A DNA stretch of 46,240 bases, taken from an uncultured Oscillospiraceae bacterium. GTDB taxonomy: Bacteria; Bacillota; Clostridia; Oscillospirales; Ruminococcaceae. Under the pieces are notes generated by a model. The model saw only the letters and a list, made by a program, of their open reading frames with translations, was not told where the DNA came from and did no database searches. Positions within the stretch are counted from its first letter, which is position 1. Every line of letters starts with the position of its first letter. A program made the position numbers and the translations under genes. This document shows, piece by piece, positions 16,175 through 23,985 of this stretch. Location: positions 1-46,240 of the forward strand of contig CANNTZ010000014.1 of NCBI GenBank assembly GCA_947522735.1, read 5' to 3'.

Positions 16175-16879
16175 ATGGGCAGTTCTGAGGCGTTTACCGT
16201 GCTGGTAGTGGACGACGACCGGGCGATAGTGGACTCGTTGGCAATATATCTCACGGCAGAGGGCTACGGCGTGCTCAAGTGCTACGACGGGCTGAGCGCA
16301 CTGGAGGCAGTTGCGGAAAACCGCGTCCATCTGATAATCATGGACATCATGATGCCTAAGATGGACGGTATCCGCGCGACGATGCGGCTGCGGGAGAAGC
16401 ATAACATCCCGATAATCATCACCTCCGCCAAATCCGAGGACGCCGACAAGATACTCGGCCTGAATATCGGCGCGGACGACTATGTGACCAAGCCCTTTAA
16501 TCCTCTGGAACTTGTCGCGAGGGTCAAATCGCAGCTCCGGCGCTATTCGGTGCTGGGGAGCATGGAGAAGAAGGACGGCACGCTGCGCAGCGGCGCGCTG
16601 GAGCTGGACACGGTGCAAAAGCAACTGAGCGTGGACGGGCGTCAGGTGCGGCTGACCGCCACCGAGTACGGCATCGTGGAGCTGCTGCTGCGCAACGCCG
16701 GTCGAGTGTTCCCGATAGACGAAATCTATCAGCGGGTCTGGAACGAGCCGTGCTACAGCCCAGAGAACACCGTCGCCGTGCACATCCGCCGGATACGCGA
16801 AAAGATCGAAATCAACCCTCGTGAGCCGGAATATCTAAAGGTGGTGTGGGGAATTGGATACAAAATCGAGAAAAAGTAG
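16175..16879 (+). CDS. OmpR/PhoB-family response regulator
   Basis: 234 residues. The receiver domain has the acidic pocket DDD (13-15), phosphoacceptor Asp57 in IIMDIMMPKMDG, Thr/Ser at 83-84 and Lys106 in VTKPF. A linker leads to a winged-helix domain (about 137-234) with LTATEYGIVELLL, VAVHIRRIREKIE and the closing VWGIGYKIEK. The layout is closest to the VanR group. It overlaps the kinase gene by 26 bases, so both are translated from one message. CGGAGGGAG lies ahead of the start. Targets are not visible; no transporter gene adjoins. Confidence 0.93.
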   Translation: MGSSEAFTVLVVDDDRAIVDSLAIYLTAEGYGVLKCYDGLSALEAVAENRVHLIIMDIMMPKMDGIRATMRLREKHNIPIIITSAKSEDADKILGLNIGADDYVTKPFNPLELVARVKSQLRRYSVLGSMEKKDGTLRSGALELDTVQKQLSVDGRQVRLTATEYGIVELLLRNAGRVFPIDEIYQRVWNEPCYSPENTVAVHIRRIREKIEINPREPEYLKVVWGIGYKIEKK

Positions 16880-18944
16880 ACCGTTTCTTTCGTGGCTGTG
16901 CATTCCGCTGGCGCTCGCCCTGCTTCTGTCCGCGGCGCTAAGCACCCGGTATATGCTTCACCGCGACCTGCTTGCGCGGCATTATTCGCGCACCTATGAC
17001 TTTGCAAACGAGATCACGGGCGTGATACTCCAGATGTTCAACCTCCTCGACTCCGATGACAGCGGCTATTACTACTACGACGAGTACGGTGAGACGCTGA
17101 CCGTGGCAGAAGCGCGTCAGCGTTATTTTGACAATCGCGGCTACGGCTATTACATCCGCGCCGGAGAAAAATTCCTCACCAATCTCGGCATCACGTCGGC
17201 GTCGGAGCTTGGCGCGCCGGATCGCGAGGAATGGGGCTATATGCTGAAGCTTCAGGATGGCCTGTACAGCGGCTACTCGCCGGAGATATACTTCCCGGAG
17301 CTTGACGCAGGGCGCATTGGCCGCATCAGCTACGAGCACACCGACGAGCTGCGTCCCTACTGTCTCCCGGCAGCCGAGAGCGAGCGGAATATCGACATGC
17401 TCAATGAGGACGTCGAATTCATCCTGCTTATCCCACCCGCACACGAGAACGGGCTGCGTTCACTGTTCACGGCAGGCAACAACGTCGCGGACCGCTCCTA
17501 CAGGCAGTGGCTTCAGAAGCGAATCATGGCGGCCGGCTGGTGCCTGATAGTGCTGCTCGGCGCAGCGCTTCTGCTCATAGCGGTGCTCCGGCGACGGGAT
17601 GTGGCGCTGTTCAATCAAAAGGTGGCGCGCCTGCAAGCCCGGATCGTCATCGAGCTCAAGGCGGCGGTGTTCCTCCTGCTCGTATATTTGCTTGCGGCGA
17701 CAATCTTCGGCGGCTGGCTCACCGCATACACCGCCTCAACCCTTGCCAAGCTTGCGGCGCTGGGGTTCTTTGCGGTGTGGCTGGCGTTCTGCGACCTTAA
17801 ATACAACGGCAGGCAGTCTTTCGCCTTCAACCTTGTGAACATCCTTGTCAACTATTTTAAAAATCGCGACGGAATGCTGCCGCCGCAAAAGCGGATGATG
17901 CGCGTGGTGCGCCGGACATTTATCAGCGGCTGTCTGCTGTGCGGGATAGGCGGTCTGCTCGCGTTCCTCGGCGGCATGGCCTACGAACGGAGCTTGCTGG
18001 CTTTCGGACTGGTACTCGCATATGCCGGTGTGGTGGTGCTGTGCCTTGGCGTGGATCGCTACCGCTCAATCGCGATAGACATAGGCGAGATATATGCCCA
18101 GACGCAGGCTATACGCTCCGGCGAGCTGAGCGTGGCGCCCAGCCGCGTACACTCCGGCGACCTGAAAGCTCTTGCCGACAATATCAACTGCATCCAGGAC
18201 GGCATGAGGACGGCGCTGGAACGCCAGCTCACGAGCGAGCGGATGAAGGTGGAGCTTATAACCAATGTTTCACACGATCTCAAAACCCCGCTGACCGCGA
18301 TAACCAACTATGTCGGTCTGCTGGACATGGAGCAGCTCGAGCCTGCGGAGGCGAACGACTACGTCGATATTCTCGGGCAGAAAACGGCGCGGCTGACGAC
18401 GCTGATAAGCGATTTGTTCGAGGTGTCCAAGGCAACGAGCGGCGCAATGGAGCTGCAAATGGAGTCGATTGACCTGCTCGCGCTGACGGAGCAGACGCTG
18501 GCGGAGCTGGAGGAGAGACGCGCGGCGAGCGGCGTGACGGTGAAGATGACGCATCCTGACGGAAAGCCGTGGGTGCTGGCGGACGGGCGGCGGCTTTTCC
18601 GCGTGTTCGAAAACGTTATCGGCAATGCGATAAAATATGCGCTGCCCGGAACTCGTATCTACGTCGATATCGGGCGCGGCAGCGAGCTTACGAGCGTGAC
18701 GGTGCGCAACATCGCGAACTACGAAATGGATTTTGATCCGCAGGAGATGCTTGAACGCTTTGTCCGCGCGGACAAGTCGCGCACCGCGGAGGGCTCCGGG
18801 CTGGGGCTTTCGATAGCGAAAAGCTTCACCGAGCTGATGGGCGGGCGGCTGAATGTGGCCGCTGACGGCGATGTGTTCAAGGTAACGCTGGTGTTCAGGT
18901 CGTCGGAGCCGCCCGTCTCCGGAGACGCGTGCGCAGCCCAATAA
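16854..18944 (+). CDS. Sensor histidine kinase with multi-helix membrane domain
   Basis: 696 residues, start TTG within the response-regulator gene. A first helix (about 11-30) is followed by an extracytoplasmic loop of about 190 residues rich in Tyr (for example SGYYYYDEYGE). Then come helices at about 226-246, 270-290, 297-312, 356-378 and 382-401. The kinase core is complete: His474 in NVSHDLKTPLTAITNY, N box NVIGNAIKYA and G box GSGLGLSIAKSFTELMGG. This unusually large sensor, with a loop of unknown ligand and a five-helix second membrane block, resembles VanS-like clostridial kinases in its core only. A hairpin terminator follows. Confidence 0.9.
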   Translation: MDTKSRKSRPFLSWLCIPLALALLLSAALSTRYMLHRDLLARHYSRTYDFANEITGVILQMFNLLDSDDSGYYYYDEYGETLTVAEARQRYFDNRGYGYYIRAGEKFLTNLGITSASELGAPDREEWGYMLKLQDGLYSGYSPEIYFPELDAGRIGRISYEHTDELRPYCLPAAESERNIDMLNEDVEFILLIPPAHENGLRSLFTAGNNVADRSYRQWLQKRIMAAGWCLIVLLGAALLLIAVLRRRDVALFNQKVARLQARIVIELKAAVFLLLVYLLAATIFGGWLTAYTASTLAKLAALGFFAVWLAFCDLKYNGRQSFAFNLVNILVNYFKNRDGMLPPQKRMMRVVRRTFISGCLLCGIGGLLAFLGGMAYERSLLAFGLVLAYAGVVVLCLGVDRYRSIAIDIGEIYAQTQAIRSGELSVAPSRVHSGDLKALADNINCIQDGMRTALERQLTSERMKVELITNVSHDLKTPLTAITNYVGLLDMEQLEPAEANDYVDILGQKTARLTTLISDLFEVSKATSGAMELQMESIDLLALTEQTLAELEERRAASGVTVKMTHPDGKPWVLADGRRLFRVFENVIGNAIKYALPGTRIYVDIGRGSELTSVTVRNIANYEMDFDPQEMLERFVRADKSRTAEGSGLGLSIAKSFTELMGGRLNVAADGDVFKVTLVFRSSEPPVSGDACAAQ

Positions 18945-18950
18945 CAGACA

Positions 18951-18995
18951 AGGGCTTCCGCAGGAGGGATGAAAAATCCCCGCGGAAGCCCTTTG
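18951..18995. terminator. Terminator between the kinase and araC-type genes
   Basis: GGGCTTCCGC (18952-18961) and GCGGAAGCCC (18982-18991), with a second inner stem (GGGAT/ATCCC) and TTTGTATT on the plus side. It serves both convergent genes, though the T tract is better on the plus strand. Confidence 0.8.
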
Positions 18996-19014
18996 TATTG
19001 GCGTCATACGCCGT

Positions 19015-19827
19015 TCATCCCCTTTGCCCGGAGTGACCGCGGCGATATTCACGTGGCGACGCACCCATTCTCCGCCGGAACACCGACGAGAAATAGTGCT
19101 CGTCCGCAAAGCCCGAGCGGTATGCCACCTCCTTTATCAGGAGGTTGGTGCTCCGCAGCAGCTCGCACGCCAGCGCAATGCGCCGTTCGAGGAGGTATTC
19201 GTAGGGCGTCCGGCCATATTCCCGTCGGAATATCCTTATCGCCTGCGACCGGCTCTTATAGATTGTCTGCGCCAGCGCGTCGATATCCACGCGGCTTGCA
19301 AGCTTCCGTTCGAGATATTTGCGCATAACCGCCGCCTCGTCTGTGAGCGCGCCGTCCTGCGCCTGCGCCGCCGCCAGCTTTTGCACCATCCGGTGAAATA
19401 TCAGCGCCGCGCGCTCGCTCAGCTTCTCCGTCGCGCCGCCCTTGCACAGCGAGAGCACCTCCTCAAACTCGCTCCTGAGGTCTGTCCTCTCGAAAACCAC
19501 CGCATCGCGCAGCCCGTAGGCCCGGGTCAGCGCGTCGATGAGCGGGCCGTGCGCGTTGAACCATATCTTTGTCCACGGCGTGTCCGCGTCCGAAAAATAA
19601 TCGTGCGCCTGCCCCTCGTGCAGCATGTAGACATCGCCCCTTCGCGCGCGCCAGCTCCGCCCGTCGCATATCACCGTGCCGCTGCCCTCAATGACATACT
19701 CTATCACGAACGTCTCCGACTTTTTCCGCACTATCCGGTAGCTCCCGTCGCAATAGGATATGCCCGCCAGAGATACCGCGAACGCCTCTCCGTCCTGACC
19801 GAATATGCGGTATACCTCCTCCCTCAT
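19015..19827 (-). CDS. AraC-family transcriptional regulator
   Basis: 270 residues. The N-terminal half (about 30-100) is a cupin-like sensing domain (FVIEYVIEGSGTVICDG, RRGDVYMLHEGQAHDY). The C-terminal 100 residues hold two helix-turn-helix motifs, with the typical second-half signature IKEVAYRSGFADEHYFSSVFRRRMGASPREYR. ATG at 19827 is preferred to GTG at 19842 because GGAGG lies eight bases ahead. It is divergent from the GH2 gene with 111 bases between them, so it probably controls the glycan gene set; the sensed sugar is unknown. Confidence 0.92.
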   Translation of the reverse strand: MREEVYRIFGQDGEAFAVSLAGISYCDGSYRIVRKKSETFVIEYVIEGSGTVICDGRSWRARRGDVYMLHEGQAHDYFSDADTPWTKIWFNAHGPLIDALTRAYGLRDAVVFERTDLRSEFEEVLSLCKGGATEKLSERAALIFHRMVQKLAAAQAQDGALTDEAAVMRKYLERKLASRVDIDALAQTIYKSRSQAIRIFRREYGRTPYEYLLERRIALACELLRSTNLLIKEVAYRSGFADEHYFSSVFRRRMGASPREYRRGHSGQRG

Positions 19828-19852
19828 GCGTCTATCCTCCACTTATATGCTG

Positions 19853-19894
19853 TTATAATCAATTTACCCGGATATATTATAGCATTATAATTAA
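19853..19894. repeat. Direct repeat in the araC-GH2 intergenic region
   Basis: TTATAATCAA (19853-19862) and TTATAATTAA (19885-19894) stand 32 bases apart, about three helix turns, on the same face. AraC-type proteins usually bind direct repeats. The right copy overlaps the GH2 -10 box, so part of the similarity may be promoter sequence. Confidence 0.35.
19863..19891 (+). promoter_or_regulatory. Promoter of the GH2 gene
   Basis: TTTACC (19863-19868), 17-base spacer, TATAAT (19886-19891). The start site would be near 19898, leaving a leader of about 40 bases. Confidence 0.65.
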
Positions 19895-19938
19895 CTTATG
19901 TAAACCCAACATATAACAGTCAAAGGAGAATTGCGCAT

Positions 19939-21669
19939 ATGAATACGATTCCTCGTCCCGAGCATCCTATGCCCCAATGGGAGCGCGAGAGCTGGCTGAA
20001 CCTCAACGGAAAATGGGAGTTCGACTTCGACCTCGGACGTTCTGCGCGCGACCGCAGGCTCTACGAGAGCACGACGCCGCTTTCCCGCACGATAAACGTG
20101 CCGTTCTGCCCCGAGAGCGTTCTCTCCGGCATCGGCTACACCGATTTCATTCCCTCCGTCTGCTACCGCCGCAGATTTGAGCTGACGGAAGGTCAGCTTG
20201 ACGGGCGCGTGCTCCTGCACTTCGGAGCGGTCGATCACGACGCCTATGTGTATGTGAACGGCGCGCTCGCCGGAATCCATACCGGCGGCTACACCTCCTT
20301 CAGCTTTGATATCACCCCGCTCGTTTGTGCGGGCGAAAACGTCCTCTTCGTCAGCGCCGACGACGACAACCGCGACGGCAGACAGGCAAGCGGCAAGCAG
20401 TCCACCCTCTATCACTCCCACGACTGCTCCTACACCCGCACCACCGGCATCTGGCAGACCGTCTGGCTCGAATTTACGCCAAAAAGCTATATCAAAGCCG
20501 CCAAATATTATCCCGATATCCACAACTCCGCCCTCACTATCATCGGCGAGACCTCCGGCGGCGGCACGCTGGATATCCGCAGCCGCTTCATGGGCAGGGA
20601 CACCGGCTGCTGCACGGTCAAAACCTGCGGCGGCACCTTCACAGCGCAGCTCAAGCTCTCCGAGCTGCACCTGTGGGAGCTTGGCCGCGGCGACCTCTAC
20701 GACCTTGAGCTGCATTTTGGCGACGACGTTGTCAGAAGCTATTTCGGTATGCGCGAGGTGCGCATGGACGGCATGAGGTTCCTCCTTAACGGCCGCTCCG
20801 TTTTCCAGCGTCTTGTGCTGGATCAGGGCTTCTATCCCGACGGCGTCTACACCGCCTCCTCCGACGCGGCGCTGCTCCACGACGTCGAGCTCTCGATGGC
20901 GGCGGGCTTCAATGGCGCGCGTCTGCACGAGAAGGTCTTTGAGCCCCGTTTCCTCTATCACTGCGACCGCCGCGGCTATATGGTCTGGGGCGAATATCCC
21001 AACTGGAATTTCGACCACAACGACCTGCGCGCAACCGAGCGCTTCCTCCCCTGCTGGCTCGAAAGCGTAACGCGCGATTTCAACCATCCTTCCATCATCG
21101 GCTGGTGCCCGTTCAACGAGACGTGGGGCTATTCCGAGAAGCTGGCGTACAACAAGCTGCTCTCAACGGTATACAACTGCACCAAGCTCTACGATACGAC
21201 CCGCCCGGTCATCGACACCAGCGGCAACTATCACATGGTCACGGACATCTACGACGTTCACGACTACGATCAGGATCCGGTCAGCTTCAAGGCGCACTAT
21301 GACAGGCTTGCCACGGACGGCGAGCTTTACGATCAGGTCAACGAAAGCAACCGCAGCGGACTGCTCCAGCAGCATTACGCCGGAGAGCCTGTGTTCGTGA
21401 GCGAATACGGCGGCATCCGCTGGGATACCACCGGCAAGGCGGGCTGGGGCTACGGCGTCGCGCCCAAAAACGCCGGGGAATTTCTCGCGCGCTTCAAGGG
21501 CCTCACCGACGCGCTGCTCGACAACCCGAAGCTCATGGGGCTGTGCTACACCCAGCTCTACGACGTCGAACAGGAGCTAAACGGTCTCTACACCTACGAG
21601 CGCGAGCCCAAGTTCGACCCTGATATCTTCCGCAGCACCCTCTCCCGCAAGGCGGCCATAGAGGACTGA
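19939..21669 (+). CDS. Glycoside hydrolase family 2 protein (beta-glycosidase)
   Basis: 576 residues in the GH2 three-domain order: jelly-roll sugar-binding domain (about 15-175, with YVYVNGALAGIHTGGYTSF), Ig-like domain (about 180-280), and TIM barrel from about 285. The acid/base is Glu394 in CPFNETWG and the nucleophile Glu489 in FVSEYGG. Members include beta-galactosidases, beta-glucuronidases and beta-mannosidases; the short form without C-terminal domains cannot be assigned a sugar. There is no signal peptide, so it acts on imported glycosides. CAAAGGAG precedes the ATG. It lies at the head of the glycan gene set next to the AraC regulator and ends at its own terminator. Confidence 0.9.
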   Translation: MNTIPRPEHPMPQWERESWLNLNGKWEFDFDLGRSARDRRLYESTTPLSRTINVPFCPESVLSGIGYTDFIPSVCYRRRFELTEGQLDGRVLLHFGAVDHDAYVYVNGALAGIHTGGYTSFSFDITPLVCAGENVLFVSADDDNRDGRQASGKQSTLYHSHDCSYTRTTGIWQTVWLEFTPKSYIKAAKYYPDIHNSALTIIGETSGGGTLDIRSRFMGRDTGCCTVKTCGGTFTAQLKLSELHLWELGRGDLYDLELHFGDDVVRSYFGMREVRMDGMRFLLNGRSVFQRLVLDQGFYPDGVYTASSDAALLHDVELSMAAGFNGARLHEKVFEPRFLYHCDRRGYMVWGEYPNWNFDHNDLRATERFLPCWLESVTRDFNHPSIIGWCPFNETWGYSEKLAYNKLLSTVYNCTKLYDTTRPVIDTSGNYHMVTDIYDVHDYDQDPVSFKAHYDRLATDGELYDQVNESNRSGLLQQHYAGEPVFVSEYGGIRWDTTGKAGWGYGVAPKNAGEFLARFKGLTDALLDNPKLMGLCYTQLYDVEQELNGLYTYEREPKFDPDIFRSTLSRKAAIED

Positions 21670-21691
21670 GCCGCGCCGCAAATACCTAAGC

Positions 21692-21727
21692 AGGCGTCCA
21701 CATGACTACAATCATGCGGACGCCTTT
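21692..21727 (+). terminator. Terminator of the GH2 gene
   Basis: AGGCGTCC-A-CATGA and TCATG-C-GGACGCC with an inner loop, then TTTTGT. Confidence 0.85.
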
Positions 21728-21778
21728 TGTCGTGTGTCGTGTGCCGCAAAAATAATTGAACGAATCTTTCACTTCATC

Positions 21779-21807
21779 TTGACATTTCCGCCATATAACC
21801 ATATAAT
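21779..21807 (+). promoter_or_regulatory. Promoter of the Gfo/Idh/MocA gene
   Basis: TTGACA (21779-21784), 17-base spacer, TATAAT (21802-21807): exact consensus at both boxes. Confidence 0.9.
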
Positions 21808-21808
21808 A

Positions 21809-21825
21809 GTGATTGAAGCAATCAC
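21809..21825. promoter_or_regulatory. Operator-like palindrome at the Gfo/Idh/MocA start site
   Basis: GTGATTG-AAG-CAATCAC, a perfect seven-base inverted repeat beginning two bases after the -10 box and covering the predicted +1. A repressor bound here would block the consensus promoter. The regulator is unknown; the AraC protein upstream is not an obvious fit because it would favour direct repeats. Confidence 0.7.
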
Positions 21826-21851
21826 CCATACAATATTACGGAGGTTACAGC

Positions 21852-23123
21852 ATGGACAGAAAACTTAAAATCGGCGTGTTCGGCGGAGCGCGCGGAATGA
21901 CTATGATCGGCGTCCTTCTCGAGCATCCCGACGCGGAGCTGGTCGCAGTCTGCGACAAATACGTGCCGCTGCTGGAAAATGCCAGAAAAGAAGCCGAAAA
22001 GCACGGCACAGCCATCGATACCTTTACCGATTTCGACGAGTTTATCGCACAGGATCTCGACGCAGTGGTGCTTGCGAACTACGCCAACGAGCACGCGCCC
22101 TTCGCGATACGCGCGATGAAGGCGGGCAAGCACGTGCTCTCCGAGGTGCTGCCCTGCCAGACCATGGCCGAGGCCGTGGAGCTTATCGAAACGGTGGAGG
22201 CCACCGGGAAGGTCTACGCCTACGCCGAAAACTACTGCTACATGGATCATACCTTCGAGATGTGGCGCCGCTATAAAAACGGCGACATCGGCGACGTCAT
22301 GTATGCCGAGGGCGAATATATACACGACTGCGGCTCCATCTGGCCTCAGATTACCTACGGCGAGCGAAGCCACTGGCGCAACCGTATGCACCCAAACTTC
22401 TACATCACCCACAGCCTCGGCCCCATTATCACCATCACCGGCCGCCGTCCCGTCCGCGTGGTTGGCTTCGAGACCAACGTGGCGGAGTGGATGGCAAAGG
22501 TCGGTCTGAGCACCGGCGCAGGGCTGGAGATTGTCACCCTCGATAACGGCGCCGTCGCCAAGAGCGTCCATTGCTGGCTGAAGCGCGAGCCGGGCAGTGT
22601 CAACTATGAGATCTACGGCCAGAAGGGCATGATGGAGACCGGACGTTTTGAAGAGAACAAGCCGATCAACGTCTACCGCGAGGGCCCTGACCTCTGCAAG
22701 GGCGATTGGGAGAAATACACGCCGGAAAAGGTCATCGCGAAAGAGGAGAGCGCGCATTTTGCCTCCCACGGCGGCAGCGACTTTTACGCAACGCACCTGT
22801 TCATTCAGAAGATCCTCGGCCGCCCCGACGGCGAGTGGAGCATCGACGTCTACACCGCGGTCGACATGGGAATCTGCGGGATACTGGCATACCGCTCCGC
22901 GCTTGCCGGCAACATCCCCATCGACGTGCCTGATCTGCGTAACACAGAGGAGCGCGACAAATGGCGCAACGACAACGCCTGCACCGATCCTAAAACAGCG
23001 GGCGAGCAGCTTCTCCCGATCTCGACGCATGGCGATCCGGAGATACCGGACGCGGTTTACGATGAGATGCGGCGGCTTTGGGAGCGCAACGAGAATGCCG
23101 GGCAGACCACGGAGAAGGACTGA
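21852..23123 (+). CDS. Gfo/Idh/MocA-family NAD-dependent protein
   Basis: 423 residues. An N-terminal Rossmann fold is shown by KIGVFGGARG and VAVCDKY, followed by the HVLSEVLPCQ segment where the family has EKP. The middle, AENYCYMDHTF...GDIGDVMYAEGEYIHD and YITHSLGPI, resembles the NAD-using alpha-N-acetylgalactosaminidases of family GH109 as well as ordinary Gfo/Idh oxidoreductases; the choice is open. No signal peptide. ATG at 21852 has TACGGAGG eight bases ahead. It stands between the GH2 gene and the PIG-L/NagB-like pair, pointing to sugar oxidation or NAD-assisted glycoside cleavage. Confidence 0.85.
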   Translation: MDRKLKIGVFGGARGMTMIGVLLEHPDAELVAVCDKYVPLLENARKEAEKHGTAIDTFTDFDEFIAQDLDAVVLANYANEHAPFAIRAMKAGKHVLSEVLPCQTMAEAVELIETVEATGKVYAYAENYCYMDHTFEMWRRYKNGDIGDVMYAEGEYIHDCGSIWPQITYGERSHWRNRMHPNFYITHSLGPIITITGRRPVRVVGFETNVAEWMAKVGLSTGAGLEIVTLDNGAVAKSVHCWLKREPGSVNYEIYGQKGMMETGRFEENKPINVYREGPDLCKGDWEKYTPEKVIAKEESAHFASHGGSDFYATHLFIQKILGRPDGEWSIDVYTAVDMGICGILAYRSALAGNIPIDVPDLRNTEERDKWRNDNACTDPKTAGEQLLPISTHGDPEIPDAVYDEMRRLWERNENAGQTTEKD

Positions 23124-23207
23124 CGGCGCTGTGCGCCGCCTATTCCGACATGCGACTGTATTACGCGCGCCGCGAATAAAAATATAAATTTAGAGCACAA
23201 AAATACA

Positions 23208-23236
23208 TTTATACTCAGCCTCCGGACGTGTACAAT
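23208..23236 (+). promoter_or_regulatory. Probable promoter of the PIG-L/NagB-like genes
   Basis: TTTATA (23208-23213), 17-base spacer, TACAAT (23231-23236). Upstream, right after the Gfo/Idh stop, a hairpin CGGCGC-TGT-GCGCCG (23124-23138) without T run may weakly end the previous transcript. Confidence 0.5.
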
Positions 23237-23271
23237 ATAAATAAGAAAGCACCGCAAAAGGAGGCGTCTTT

Positions 23272-23957
23272 ATGAAAATCCTCGCTATAAGCTGCCACCC
23301 CGACGACATCGAGATTGCCTGCGCGGGCACCCTTGCAAAATGCGTGCGCCGCGGCGACGACGTCACCGTCTGCCACGTCGCCAACGGCAACCTCGGCCAC
23401 GCCGTCACTCCGCCAGATGAGCTGCGCGAAATACGCGCCGCAGAGGCAGGACGCGCCGGCGCACTCGCCGGGATAAAGGTCGTCACCTGCGACGTTGGCG
23501 ACCTGCTGGTCTACGAAGGCGTCTGCGAGCAGCGCGACAGAGTCACCGAGGTCATACGCCGCGAGGCGCCCGACCTCATCATCACCCACAGCCCCACCGA
23601 CTACATGCCCGACCACACCGCCGTCAGCCGCCTCGTATTCGACGCAAGCTTTGCCGCAAGCGTGCCGCATTACGCGAACGGCTCGGGCCGCGAGGCGCGC
23701 CTTACGCCGCTCTATTATATGGATTCACCCCGACCGAATATGTCGATATCTCCGACGTGTTTGAGCTGAAGATGCAGATGCTCGAATGCCATGAGAGCCA
23801 GCTTCGCTGGATGCGAGACCACGACCACATCGACTTTGCCGATTTTGTCCGAACCTGCGCCAAATACCGCGGGCTGAAATGCGGCGCGCCATACGCCGAG
23901 GCGTTTGCGCAGTGCTCCGTCTGGCCGAGGATGACCTGCAAGCGGCTGCTGCCGTGA
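23272..23957 (+). pseudogene. PIG-L family de-N-acetylase, interrupted by a frameshift
   Basis: The first reading frame (23272-23769) gives a PIG-L/LmbE enzyme with the zinc motif SCHPDDIEI at residues 8-16, LIITHSPTDYMPDH with further ligands, and YYMD near 23716. It then runs into an unrelated tail and stops. The expected continuation, GFTPTEYVDISDVFELKMQM to CKRLLP and TGA at 23957, is in another frame from about 23721. Together the halves make a protein of about 228 residues, near family length. A small deletion at the repeated GGA around 23721, missing a few codons and shifting the frame, explains it; a sequencing or assembly error is equally possible. The family removes acetyl from N-acetylglucosamine-type sugars. 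AAAGGAGG precedes the start. Confidence 0.85.
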
Positions 23958-23985
23958 CGTGAAAATAGCTGAGGAGATGATTTTG

